Source of the DNA: Pseudomonas knackmussii B13
GTDB taxonomy: Bacteria > Pseudomonadota > Gammaproteobacteria > Pseudomonadales > Pseudomonadaceae
Length of the DNA: 64,000 nucleotides
Assembly: GCF_000689415.1 (NCBI RefSeq)
Contig: NZ_HG322950.1
Span: 2,983,501-3,047,500 of the forward strand
Direction of reading: 5' to 3'
The notes beneath the pieces were generated by a model, which was not told the origin of the DNA, did not search any database, and saw only the letters and a program-made list of their open reading frames with translations. This document shows, in pieces, positions 9,269 through 17,406 of the stretch; position 1 is the stretch's first letter, and every line of letters starts with the position of its first letter. Both the position numbers and the translations under genes were made by a program.

Positions 9269-9415
9269 ATGCATAAGCGCAACTTACGATCTGCGCGCCT
9301 ACACCGCCTTTCAGCGCTCGCCAGCACACTCGCAAGGAAGCCGGGCCGGCGGGATGAAGTTTTTGCGCCGCACCCAGCCGGCCTGGCGCGAAAGCCCACT
9401 GAGTACCACGCTTGA
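9269..9415 (+). CDS. Possible short basic ORF
   Basis: A 48-codon ORF beginning MHKRNLRSARLHRL behind a strong GGGGAGGCTCG ribosome site. It lies in the 584-base interval between betT and the DUF3313 lipoprotein gene, which otherwise shows nothing recognisable. It is rich in Arg and Leu, matches no family I know and may be chance. Confidence 0.22.
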   Translation: MHKRNLRSARLHRLSALASTLARKPGRRDEVFAPHPAGLARKPTEYHA

Positions 9416-9468
9416 ACCTGTAGCAAACCGCAAGCGAACACCCCTACCTGAAGACATGGAGCATAAAA

Positions 9469-10140
9469 ATGCAAATGAAGTCCTGGGCAGTTCCGCTGTG
9501 CCTTACGTCCTTACTGCTCTCCGGTTGTGCCAGCAAGTACGTCGAGCCAGAGCAGTATTCCGGGTTCCTCACCAACTACAGCGTGTTGAAGGAGGACAAG
9601 TCGCCCTCCGGCGCACCCGTCATGCGCTGGATTCAACCGGGCCTCGACGTGAGCCAGTTCACCAGCGTCTACGTCGAACCGAGCCAGCTCTACCCGCAGC
9701 CGCAAGCCACCGACAAGATCCCGGCGAGCACCCTGCAGGGCATCACCCAGTACTACGACCAGGCCCTGAAGACCCAATTCGCCAAGGTCCTGCCGCTGGC
9801 CAACGGCCCCGGCCCGGGCGTCCTGGTGGTGCGCCCGGCGATCACCGCGGTCAGCGCCAAGACCAAGAGCCTGCAACCCTACGAGGTGATCCCGATCGCC
9901 CTGATCGCCGCCGGCATCAGCACCGCCGCCGGCATCCGCGACCAGGACACCACCCTCGCCACCGAAGCTGCGTTCATGGACGGCAGCAACAACAAGGTGG
10001 TCGCCCAGGTGGTGCGCAAAGGCTCGGGTAAAGAACTCGAAAACTCCGACCAGGTGGTCAAGTCCACGGACTTCCGCACCGTGCTCGATACCTGGGCCTC
10101 GGACATGGTCAAGTCGTACCAGAGCCTGAAAGGCAAGTGA
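9469..10140 (+). CDS. DUF3313-type lipoprotein
   Basis: A 223-residue envelope lipoprotein: signal MQMKSWAVPLCLTSLLLSGC with lipobox LLSGC, then SKYVEPEQYSGFLTNYSVLK, the conserved start of DUF3313 proteins. The C-terminal half contains a glycine/alanine segment (AAGISTAAGIRDQDTT), as in that family. Likely anchored to a membrane facing the periplasm; function unknown. A GGAGCATAAAA site precedes the first ATG; a second ATG lies two codons on. Confidence 0.82.
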   Translation: MQMKSWAVPLCLTSLLLSGCASKYVEPEQYSGFLTNYSVLKEDKSPSGAPVMRWIQPGLDVSQFTSVYVEPSQLYPQPQATDKIPASTLQGITQYYDQALKTQFAKVLPLANGPGPGVLVVRPAITAVSAKTKSLQPYEVIPIALIAAGISTAAGIRDQDTTLATEAAFMDGSNNKVVAQVVRKGSGKELENSDQVVKSTDFRTVLDTWASDMVKSYQSLKGK

Positions 10141-10476
10141 CACCCGCGGCGCCCGGGCTGCCATCGGCACCCGGGCGTCCGCTGCCTCCGCGAATCCCCT
10201 GCTCCGCGCAACACCAAGCGCTTTCCCCGCCTTGCGCCGAACCGCACGCCGTAGAAATCCCTAGCCATTAGTACAGAAGCGTCCTGCGCGTACTTACCTT
10301 GCCGTCCTACAAAAGCTGCCACTACATTGCGTACCCCGTACGGCCCGCCGCCCTTGCCCCGGGATGGCGGCTTATTCACTCCTGAGACGGAGCAACGGAA
10401 ATGCGCAATCAACCGACCCCGGCCACAAGCCCCCGGTCGCTCCCCCTGCCCTGCACCTCCGCCAGCGAGGTGCGCC
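10141..10476. other. Intergenic interval, no gene seen
   Basis: 336 bases without a supportable gene. A GC-rich hairpin GCGCCCGGG...CCCGGGCGTCC at about 10148-10181 lies just after the DUF3313 stop and could be an attenuated terminator, but lacks a T-run. Confidence 0.4.
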
Positions 10477-10749
10477 ATGCCTGACCTCAAGCTGGTCCCC
10501 CTGCGTCACCAACCCTTCGAGGACGTTCTCTACATCAACACCGCCGCACCGGCCGAGCACCTGTACGAAGCCGCCGCGCGCCGTCTGCAGGCGCTGGAAA
10601 ACCTGCTGCAAGTGCTGGAGCAGCACGACAGCGCGGAAACCCTGCTGCAGGAAACCGCCCGCCTGGCCTGGGCCCTGGCGCCGCTGGCCAGCGAAGCGCG
10701 GCAGTTGTACGAGGCAGCCCAAGGGGCACAGATGCGCGCCAGCGCCTGA
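10477..10749 (+). CDS. Small DUF3077-like protein
   Basis: A 90-residue, mostly helical protein starting MPDLKLVPLRHQPFEDVLYINT behind GCGAGGTGCGCC. The core HLYEAAARRLQALENLLQVLEQ resembles the Pseudomonas-specific DUF3077/DUF6124 group of small proteins of unknown role. No signal peptide or cysteines. It stands alone. Confidence 0.55.
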   Translation: MPDLKLVPLRHQPFEDVLYINTAAPAEHLYEAAARRLQALENLLQVLEQHDSAETLLQETARLAWALAPLASEARQLYEAAQGAQMRASA

Positions 10750-10885
10750 CCAGCACGTAACCGCCCTCCCAGGAAAATCCACGCCTTAAGGACGAAGCGC
10801 CGGAGCGAATGCCCCGGCGCCGAGCCGCTTCAGCGCGCCGGGCCCAGCGCCTTGGCGTGGACGATCGCCTGGGTACGGTGCTCCA

Positions 10886-11110
10886 GTGCAAACCGAACAT
10901 CTCGGCCACATGCCGCAACGCAGCCAATGCCATGGATCAGGCTCCAACTCAATCCGCGGGGTGTCGGCGTCGGAGTCGATCGAGACAAAGGAAAGGGCCA
11001 AGCTGCTGTGCGTTACACCGGAATCCATCGAGAGCCACATAAGGCACATCTTCAGCAAACGCCAGGTCGAGAGCCGGGTGCAGGCCACCGTAACCGCCAA
11101 GGCCCGATCT
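10886..11110 (+). pseudogene. Remnant of a LuxR-type HTH regulator
   Basis: The translated segment ETKERAKLLCVTPESIESHI followed by RHIFSKRQVESRVQATVTAK is recognisably the C-terminal helix-turn-helix of a LuxR/GerE-family regulator (compare ...VSPETVxSHxRHIFxKLGVxSRVQA). No N-terminal domain or intact start precedes it; upstream sequence in the same frame is unrelated. It is most simply the decayed 3' end of a lost regulator gene. The rest of the interval 10750-11350 holds nothing else I recognise. Confidence 0.5.
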
Positions 11111-11350
11111 GACGCGCCCCTTGACCTCGCGCATGCAACTGTCACCCCAGCTATGCGACAATGCGCGCCACGTCCGCGACCAACCCCCGCATGCAGCACC
11201 CGGCAGCTCGGTAGGAGCTGCGGTTCGCGAAACCCACTTACGCCCGCAGGATCGACTCAGGCGCCCCCGGCGAACCTGAGCGGCTGAACTCGGTATCAAA
11301 TTGCTATCGGCTTGATCCATGCACCTCTAAGTTATTGATAGGTAAGAACC

Positions 11351-12940
11351 TTGATCTCCACCGCCAACATCACCATGCAGTTCGGCGCCAAGCCGCTGTT
11401 CGAAAACGTTTCCGTCAAGTTCGGCAACGGCAACCGCTACGGCCTGATCGGCGCCAACGGCTGCGGCAAGTCCACCTTCATGAAGATTCTCGGTGGCGAT
11501 CTGGAGCCTTCGAGCGGCCAGGTGATGCTGGAGAACGGCGTGCGCCTGGGCAAGCTGCGCCAGGACCAGTTCGCCTACGAAGAGTTCTCGGTGATCGACA
11601 CCGTGATCATGGGCCACGAGGAGCTGTGGGCGGTCAAGGCCGAGCGCGATCGCATCTACTCGCTGCCGGAAATGAGCGAGGAAGACGGCATGGCCGTGGC
11701 GGAGCTGGAAGTCCAGTTCGCCGAGTTCGACGGCTATACCGCGGAATCCCGCGCCGGTGAGCTGCTGCTGGGCCTGGGCATTCCGCTGGACCAGCACTTC
11801 GGCCCGATGAGCGCCGTGGCCCCGGGCTGGAAGCTGCGCGTGCTGCTGGCCCAGGCGCTGTTCTCCGATCCGGACCTGCTGCTGCTCGACGAACCGACCA
11901 ACCACCTGGATATCAACACCATCCGCTGGCTGGAAAACGTGATCACCGCGCGCAACAGCACCATGATCATCATTTCCCACGATCGTCACTTCCTGAACAG
12001 CGTCTGCACCCACATGGCCGACCTGGACTACGGCGAGCTGCGCCTGTTCCCGGGCAACTACGACGAGTACATGACCGCCGCCGAGCAGGCTCGCGAGCGC
12101 CTGCTGTCGGACAACGCCAAGAAGAAGGCACAGATCGCCGAACTGCAGACCTTCGTCAGCCGCTTCTCGGCCAACGCGTCCAAGGCCAAGCAGGCCACCA
12201 GCCGCGCGCGCCAGATCGACAAGATCCAGCTGGAAGAGGTCAAGCCGTCCAGCCGTGTCAGCCCGTTCATCCGCTTCGAGCAATTCAAGAAGCTGCACCG
12301 CCAGGCGGTGACCCTGGAGAAAGTCAGCCAGGGCTTCGACGGCGTCGAGCTGTTCAAGAACCTGAGCATGCAGGTCGAGGCCGGCGAGCGCATCGCCATC
12401 ATCGGCCCCAACGGCATCGGCAAGACCACCCTGCTGCGTACCCTGGTCGGCGAAATGGCGCCGACCTCCGGTGAAGTGAAATGGACCGACAGCGCCGACG
12501 TCGGCTACTTCGCCCAGGACCACGCCGAGGACTTCGAGGACGACTACAACCTGTTCGACTGGATGGCCCAGTGGACCCAGGGCGGCGAGCAACTGGTGCG
12601 CGGCACCCTCGGCCGCATGCTGTTCTCCAACGACGATATCAAGAAGTCGGTGAAGGTGATCTCCGGTGGCGAGCAGGGCCGCATGCTGTTCGGCAAGCTG
12701 ATCCTGAAGAAGCCCAACGTGCTGGTGATGGACGAGCCGACCAACCACCTGGACATGGAATCCATCGAGGCGCTCAACCTGGCGCTGGAGAACTACCCGG
12801 GCACGCTGATCTTCGTCAGCCACGACCGCGAGTTCGTCTCCTCCCTGGCCACCCGCATCATCGAGCTGTCGGAAAACGGCGTGACCGACTTCAGCGGCAC
12901 CTACGACGACTACCTGCGCAGCCAGGGTGTGATCGTCTGA
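11351..12940 (+). CDS. ybiT: ABC-F family ATPase YbiT
   Basis: A 529-residue cytoplasmic protein with two ABC domains and no membrane segments. First Walker A GANGCGKST, Walker B LLLLDEPTNHLD; second Walker A GPNGIGKTT, signature SGGEQGRM, Walker B VLVMDEPTNHLD. Length and sequence follow E. coli YbiT (for example LRQDQFAYEEFSVIDTVIMG). ABC-F proteins bind the ribosomal E site and relieve stalled translation. Translation appears to start at TTG (TTGATCTCCACC, giving M-I-S-T-A-N), with only weak AGGTAAG upstream, so low initiation is likely. Confidence 0.93.
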   Translation: MISTANITMQFGAKPLFENVSVKFGNGNRYGLIGANGCGKSTFMKILGGDLEPSSGQVMLENGVRLGKLRQDQFAYEEFSVIDTVIMGHEELWAVKAERDRIYSLPEMSEEDGMAVAELEVQFAEFDGYTAESRAGELLLGLGIPLDQHFGPMSAVAPGWKLRVLLAQALFSDPDLLLLDEPTNHLDINTIRWLENVITARNSTMIIISHDRHFLNSVCTHMADLDYGELRLFPGNYDEYMTAAEQARERLLSDNAKKKAQIAELQTFVSRFSANASKAKQATSRARQIDKIQLEEVKPSSRVSPFIRFEQFKKLHRQAVTLEKVSQGFDGVELFKNLSMQVEAGERIAIIGPNGIGKTTLLRTLVGEMAPTSGEVKWTDSADVGYFAQDHAEDFEDDYNLFDWMAQWTQGGEQLVRGTLGRMLFSNDDIKKSVKVISGGEQGRMLFGKLILKKPNVLVMDEPTNHLDMESIEALNLALENYPGTLIFVSHDREFVSSLATRIIELSENGVTDFSGTYDDYLRSQGVIV

Positions 12941-12960
12941 GGCGAAAGCAGCGCCTAAGC

Positions 12961-12993
12961 TGAAGGGGGATGCCAGCCGGCATCCCCTTTTCG
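12961..12993 (+). terminator. Rho-independent terminator after ybiT
   Basis: GGGGGATGCC-agcc-GGCATCCCC followed by TTTTCG, 20 bases after the ybiT stop and just before the next gene's ribosome site. Confidence 0.85.
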
Positions 12994-13011
12994 TTTCTGC
13001 GGAGGCTCTGG

Positions 13012-14025
13012 ATGGCGCGCGTGCTTCTGGTTCTGCTCCTGCTCATGGCCAGCCTGGCCCAGGCGAACGTGCCGCAGCCCTGGAATGCCGGCGCACGACG
13101 CCTGGCCCTGCAGGACCCGTTGAGCGGCAAGCCCATTCCGGCGGTCATCTTCTACCCCACCCGGTCCAAGCCGCGTGTGCTGCACATCGGCGGATACAGC
13201 CTTCGGGTTGCGCTCGACGCCGCGCCGGCCAAGGGACGCTTCCCGCTGCTGGCGATCTCCCACGGCAACAGCGGCTCCCCCCCCGCCCCCCCCGACCTGC
13301 TGCTGTCCCTGGCGCGCAACGGTTTCGTGGTCATCGGCCTGCTGCACCCCGGCGACAACCCCGAGGACCAGAGCCGCCAGGGCGCACTGAGCAATCTCTA
13401 CGGCCGGCCCTTGCAGGTTTCTGCCAGCATCAGCGCGGCATTGGCCGATACGCACCTCGCCAGCAGCATCGATGCGCAGCGCATCGGCGTGATCGGCTAC
13501 TCGGCCGGCGGCGAAACCGCGCTGATCCTCGCCGGCGCCACGCCGAATCCGCAACGTTTGCTGCGCTATTGCCAGGAGCGGCCCGACGATGAGGACGCCT
13601 GCAGCGAGAACGGCGAGCTGCGCGCCGACCGACCGGACCTCAAAGCGCACGCCGACCCTCGAGTTGGCGCCCTGCTCCTGCTCGCGCCACTCAGCCTGAT
13701 GTTCGGCCATGACGACCTGGCCGCCGTGACCATCCCGGTGTTGCTCTATACCGGCGACCGCGACCAGGTGCTGGACCCGTCGCGCAATGCCGGGCACCTG
13801 CTGCGCCGCCTGCCGAACCCGCCCGAATACCATGTGCTGCAGGGCGCCGGGCACTTCGTGTTCATGACGCCGTGCTCCGCCGACGAAGATTCCGAGACCC
13901 CGGAGCTGTGCGAAGACGCCATCGGCGTGGATCGCCAGGCCATCCACCGCAGCCTCAATGGCGAGGCGGCGCGCTTTTTCGCCAGCCAGCTGCGCGTCGA
14001 TCCGGTGCAAGCCTCCTGGCGCTGA
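13012..14025 (+). CDS. Secreted alpha/beta hydrolase (PAF-acetylhydrolase-like), copy 1
   Basis: A 337-residue protein with signal peptide MARVLLVLLLLMASLAQA. It has the serine-hydrolase elbow GYSAGGE (ISHGNSG earlier as the oxyanion-side strand), D of YTGDRDQVLDP as the likely acid and GAGHFVF as the catalytic His. The pattern resembles the dienelactone hydrolase/PAF-acetylhydrolase group; substrate unknown. It starts behind GGAGGCTCTGG. It is followed by a close paralog in the same orientation, with long identical blocks such as GALSNLYGRPLQVS, so it arose by tandem duplication. Confidence 0.82.
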   Translation: MARVLLVLLLLMASLAQANVPQPWNAGARRLALQDPLSGKPIPAVIFYPTRSKPRVLHIGGYSLRVALDAAPAKGRFPLLAISHGNSGSPPAPPDLLLSLARNGFVVIGLLHPGDNPEDQSRQGALSNLYGRPLQVSASISAALADTHLASSIDAQRIGVIGYSAGGETALILAGATPNPQRLLRYCQERPDDEDACSENGELRADRPDLKAHADPRVGALLLLAPLSLMFGHDDLAAVTIPVLLYTGDRDQVLDPSRNAGHLLRRLPNPPEYHVLQGAGHFVFMTPCSADEDSETPELCEDAIGVDRQAIHRSLNGEAARFFASQLRVDPVQASWR

Positions 14026-14164
14026 GCGTCCTGCCAGTCGTCCATTACCGCTTCATGACTCGACTTGGCGCGTACTATGCACGGATGCCTCGATCCCGGC
14101 GTCCGTACAGCGTCCCCTGTGCGCAACGCCCGACCCAGAGGCTGCGGCCAGGATGGAGAGCACC

Positions 14165-15172
14165 ATGTTGGGGCGACTCGTCTGTTTCGTTCTGCTACTG
14201 ATCTTCTCACTCGACGCAGGCGCCGAAGCGCTCAACGTCGGCTTCCATCGCCTGCAGCTCAGCGACCCGCTGGACCACAAGGCGATGCGCGCCATCGCCT
14301 TCTATCCGACTCAAGCACCTGCGCAACCGACCACCATCGGCCTGTTCACCCTGCCGCTGGCCGAAGACGCGCCCATGCAGGGCCAGGCACACCCATTGCT
14401 GGTGATCTCCCACGGCAACGGCGGCACCCCGCTGGCCCTGCGCGACCTGGTGCTGGCCCTGGCCCAGCGCGGTTTCATAGTGGTGACCCTCGTACATCCG
14501 GGCGACAACCTGCATGACCAGAGCCGCCTGGGCGCGCTGAGCAACCTCTACGGCCGGCCCTTGCAGGTTTCCGAAGCGATCAACGCGGCCCTGCGCGACG
14601 ACCGCCTGGCATCTGCCATCGATCCGCAGCGCATCGGCGTGATCGGCTATTCGGCCGGCGGCGAAACGGCGCTGATCCTCGCCGGCGCCCAGCCGCGCCT
14701 GGAGCGCCTGCGCCACTATTGCACCAAACGCCCCGAAGACCGCGATGCCTGCAGCGCCCGCGGCGAACTGCTGGCCGACCGAAGCGACCTGGCCCCGCAA
14801 GCCGATGGCCGAGTGCGCGCAGTGATGCTGCTGGCCCCGCTGGGGCTCATGTTCGGCCGCCACGAGCTGGAAAGCGTGGCCGTGCCGGTGTCGATCTACA
14901 GCGGCGACAACGACCAGGTGCTCGACTGGACCCGCAACGCCGGCGCCCTCGCCCGCAAACTGCCCAGCGCGTACTTCCACGTGCTCAGCGGCGCCGGGCA
15001 CTTCGTCTTCATGGCGCCATGCAACGACGCAGAAACCGCCGCAACCCCCGGATTGTGCCTGGACGCCGAGGGCGTCGACCGCCAGGCCATCCACCGCGAC
15101 CTGATCGACGACGCCTCGCGCTTCTTCGCCGAACAGCTCGCCTCCGCGCCGATGCAGGCCATGCTGCGCTGA
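14165..15172 (+). CDS. Secreted alpha/beta hydrolase (PAF-acetylhydrolase-like), copy 2
   Basis: A 335-residue paralog of the preceding gene with signal peptide MLGRLVCFVLLLIFSLDAGA. Motifs are ISHGNGGTP, nucleophile elbow GYSAGGE, acid SGDNDQVLD and GAGHFVFMAPC. Four cysteines are conserved in both copies, suggesting disulfides in the periplasm. The start at 14165 was chosen for its GGAGAG spacing; ATG at 14153 is possible. The catalytic triad is intact in both copies, so both may be active. A terminator and then an IS3 element follow. Confidence 0.82.
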   Translation: MLGRLVCFVLLLIFSLDAGAEALNVGFHRLQLSDPLDHKAMRAIAFYPTQAPAQPTTIGLFTLPLAEDAPMQGQAHPLLVISHGNGGTPLALRDLVLALAQRGFIVVTLVHPGDNLHDQSRLGALSNLYGRPLQVSEAINAALRDDRLASAIDPQRIGVIGYSAGGETALILAGAQPRLERLRHYCTKRPEDRDACSARGELLADRSDLAPQADGRVRAVMLLAPLGLMFGRHELESVAVPVSIYSGDNDQVLDWTRNAGALARKLPSAYFHVLSGAGHFVFMAPCNDAETAATPGLCLDAEGVDRQAIHRDLIDDASRFFAEQLASAPMQAMLR

Positions 15173-15182
15173 AAACGCATCT

Positions 15183-15206
15183 GTAGGAGCGAGCTTGCTC
15201 GCGAAC
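15183..15206 (+). repeat. Single REP unit
   Basis: GTAGGAGCGAGC-TTGCTCGCGAAC, identical to the REP unit at 1003-1026, 10 bases after the hydrolase stop. Confidence 0.75.
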
Positions 15207-15306
15207 CGCCCACCGCAAATGCCGATCCTGCAGGAGCGGCCCATGTCCGCGAAGCGCATCCATGAATGCGATCTTTCTCGGGAATCAAAAGAAAGGCGGC
15301 GAAACG

Positions 15307-15338
15307 AAAAAGCCCCGGCATCACTGCCGGGGCTTTTC
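15307..15338 (+). terminator. Rho-independent terminator
   Basis: AAAAGCCCCGGCA-tcac-TGCCGGGGCTTTT; bidirectional form. It sits 10 bases from the IS3 left end and probably served the hydrolase genes before the insertion. Confidence 0.85.
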
Positions 15339-15401
15339 GATCACCCTTGTCCCGTCCTGAATAAGGTTTACACCTTCGCCCTTATTTCAGGAGAGCCCCC
15401 G

Positions 15402-15803
15402 ATGGCAGAAGGTGTTCGTCGCAGCCAGCGTGATTACACGCTGGCTTTTAAACTGGCGGTGGTCGACCAGGTCGAAAAAGGAGAAATGAGCTACAAGGAG
15501 GCTCAGGCCCGCTATGGCATCCAGGGCCGCTCGACGGTGCTGGTGTGGTTACGCAAGCATGGCCGGCAGGACTGGAACCAGGGCGCCTCCCTTCGAAAGG
15601 CTCGGAGCCCGGATATGAATACCCCGAAATTGCCATTGACCCCGGAACAACGCATCAAGGAACTCGAGCAGCAGCTTGAGGTGATGAGCCAGAAGGCGCA
15701 GTTCTTCGAGGCCGTGGTGAATGTGCTGAAGAATGACTACGGCGTTTCGATCGTAAAAAAGCGTCCCGGCAAGTCCTCACGCAAAGGCAAGTCCAAGCGC
15801 TGA
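15402..15803 (+). CDS. IS3-family transposase OrfA (HTH / leucine zipper)
   Basis: 133-residue DNA-binding part of the transposase. The N-terminal helix-turn-helix RDYTLAFKLAVVDQVEKGEM..KEAQARYGI is the HTH_Tnp_1 type. The leucine-zipper-like helix PEQRIKELEQQLEVMSQKAQ follows at about residues 83-103, and a basic tail ends the protein. Near its end, at 15755-15761, the sequence A-AAA-AAG is placed exactly for -1 slippage. From there the orfB frame is open without a stop through to 16624, so an OrfAB fusion transposase is expected. Confidence 0.92.
   Translation: MAEGVRRSQRDYTLAFKLAVVDQVEKGEMSYKEAQARYGIQGRSTVLVWLRKHGRQDWNQGASLRKARSPDMNTPKLPLTPEQRIKELEQQLEVMSQKAQFFEAVVNVLKNDYGVSIVKKRPGKSSRKGKSKR
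15755..15761 (+). promoter_or_regulatory. Programmed -1 frameshift site
   Basis: Heptamer A-AAA-AAG, read GTA AAA AAG in the orfA frame. After one-base back-slip the orfB frame continues without stop. This is the canonical X-XXY-YYZ site of IS3 elements. Confidence 0.75.
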
Positions 15804-15826
15804 GTGTTAGCAGGGCTTGCCAGTTC

Positions 15827-16624
15827 ATGGGCATCAGCCGCCAGGCGTACTACCAGCGCAACCGGGCGGCGGATCAGCGCAGCCAGCAGGATCGACAGAT
15901 CGCCCAGTTCGTGCGGCAGGTACGGATGCGTCAGCCGCGCCTGGGAGCACGCAAGCTGCATTATCTGTTGCAGCAGCAAGCGGAAGCCGCGTTGCGAGTT
16001 GGGCGCGATCGCCTGTTCCGGGTGCTGGCCGAGCACCGCCTGCTGGTTCGACCCAAGCGGGCGTACCACAAGACCACCCACAGTTTTCACCGGTTCCATC
16101 GCCATCCCAATCTGCTCAAGCCAGGGCCGCAACAGGTCTTGCCCGATGCGCCGGAGCGCGTCTGGGTTGCCGACATCACCTATCTGCCCAGCCAGAGCGG
16201 CCCGCTGTACCTGAGCCTGGTCACCGACGCCTATTCGCGCAAGATCGTCGGCCATCACGTCCACGACAGCCTGCACGCCGAGTCGGTGGCCCATGCCTAC
16301 AGCCAGGCCCTGCGGCGCCGCACGACGCAGGAACCCCTGGTGCATCACTCCGACCGAGGAATTCAGTACTGCTCGGGGCTTTACCAACGCCTGCACGCGC
16401 AGCACGGAGCAATCTGCTCGATGACCGACGGCTACGACTGTTACCAGAATGCGCTGGCTGAGCGCGTCAACGGCATCCTGAAGAACGAGTTGCTGGAGCA
16501 TCCTCCCGCCGACCTCGCGCAGGCGCGCCGCATGGTGCGTGAAGCCGTCGACATCTATAACCGCGAGCGCCCTCACCTGGCCCTGAAATACAAAACGCCC
16601 GATGCGGTGCATCGGGCGTTCTGA
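15827..16624 (+). CDS. IS3-family transposase OrfB (DDE integrase domain)
   Basis: 265 residues counted from the first ATG, but the frame is open back to the slippery site at 15755, so the natural product is probably the OrfAB fusion. Catalytic DDE residues are visible: D in WVADITYLP, D in HHSDRGIQY and E in NALAERVNGILKNEL. The C-terminus YNRERPHLALKYKTPDAVH is the standard rve end. It cuts and joins DNA at the element ends. Confidence 0.93.
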   Translation: MGISRQAYYQRNRAADQRSQQDRQIAQFVRQVRMRQPRLGARKLHYLLQQQAEAALRVGRDRLFRVLAEHRLLVRPKRAYHKTTHSFHRFHRHPNLLKPGPQQVLPDAPERVWVADITYLPSQSGPLYLSLVTDAYSRKIVGHHVHDSLHAESVAHAYSQALRRRTTQEPLVHHSDRGIQYCSGLYQRLHAQHGAICSMTDGYDCYQNALAERVNGILKNELLEHPPADLAQARRMVREAVDIYNRERPHLALKYKTPDAVHRAF

Positions 16625-16682
16625 GGTCTGGAGCATGGCCTGAGAGGTGTAAACCTATTTCAGGACTAGACACCTGCCTGAA

Positions 16683-17291
16683 TCAGGCCTGGGCGAAGGT
16701 TTCCGCGATGCTCTGGCGAGCGGCGCTGATAGCTTGTTGGCGCGGTTCGTCGCCGTAAGCCAGGCCTTGGGCGCGGACCACCTCGATGTCGGTGATGCCG
16801 AGGAAGCCCAGGACCAGCTTCAGGTACTCCTCGTGGGCGCCGCCGCTCGGTTGGCCGGCATGCACGCCGCCGGCGGTGGAGACGATGATCACTTTCTTGC
16901 CACCTGCCAGGCCTTCCGGGCCGCTTTCGGTGTAGCGGAAGGTCTTGCCGGCAACCGCGATGCGGTCGATCCAGGCCTTCAGCTGGGTCGGCACGGTGAA
17001 GTTGTACATCGGCGCGCCGATGACGATGGCGTCTGCGCCGAGGAATTCCTCGATGCTGCTTTCACCCAGGGCCGCTTCGTGCTTCTGCGCAGCGTCGCGC
17101 AGTTCGGCCGGAGTGCCGGCGGCGACCAGGCTGGCGGCAGACAGGTGGCTGATGGCATCGGCAGCGAGGTCGCGGTAGGTCACTTGCACGCCCGGCTCGG
17201 CGGCACGCCAGGCCTGGACCACTTCCTGGCTCAGCTGGCGGGAGGCGGAAGCGTCGCCGAGGATGCTGGAATCGATGTGCAGAAGTTTCAT
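16683..17291 (-). CDS. azoR: FMN-dependent NADH azoreductase
   Basis: A 202-residue flavodoxin-fold enzyme reducing azo dyes and quinones by NADH-driven ping-pong chemistry, cytoplasmic, normally a homodimer. The N-terminus MKLLHIDSSILGDASASRQLS binds FMN phosphate; APMYNFTVPTQLKAWIDRI and STAGGVHAGQPSGGAHEEYLK are the conserved FMN-contacting segments. It is transcribed divergently from the LysR gene at 17407, a common arrangement in which that regulator controls azoR. The stop lies 11 bases from the IS3 right end, so its native terminator may have been displaced. Confidence 0.93.
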   Translation of the reverse strand: MKLLHIDSSILGDASASRQLSQEVVQAWRAAEPGVQVTYRDLAADAISHLSAASLVAAGTPAELRDAAQKHEAALGESSIEEFLGADAIVIGAPMYNFTVPTQLKAWIDRIAVAGKTFRYTESGPEGLAGGKKVIIVSTAGGVHAGQPSGGAHEEYLKLVLGFLGITDIEVVRAQGLAYGDEPRQQAISAARQSIAETFAQA

Positions 17292-17406
17292 GCGGTGCTC
17301 CGGGTAACTGTGGGGTGGGAGTCGATGGAATGGATGCTACGCATGTAGGCAATCGCCGATAAGTCGGTAAGAATGTGATGATTCGTCCCACCAGTAGGAC
17401 AATCTC

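Larger units (their letters stand above)
15348..16672 (+). mobile_element. IS3-family insertion sequence, complete
   Basis: A 1325-bp element bounded by imperfect inverted repeats of about 28 bp. The left end reads TGTCCCGTCCTGAATAAGG and the right end, inverted, TGTCTAGTCCTGAAATAGG; both continue TTTACACCT. Terminal TGT...ACA and a 3-bp direct repeat CCT (15345-15347 and 16673-16675) fit IS3-family transposition. It carries orfA and orfB overlapping in the -1 frame, with a slippery A-AAA-AAG. It sits between a terminator and the 3' end of azoR and disrupts no gene. All parts are intact, so it may be active. Confidence 0.93.
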
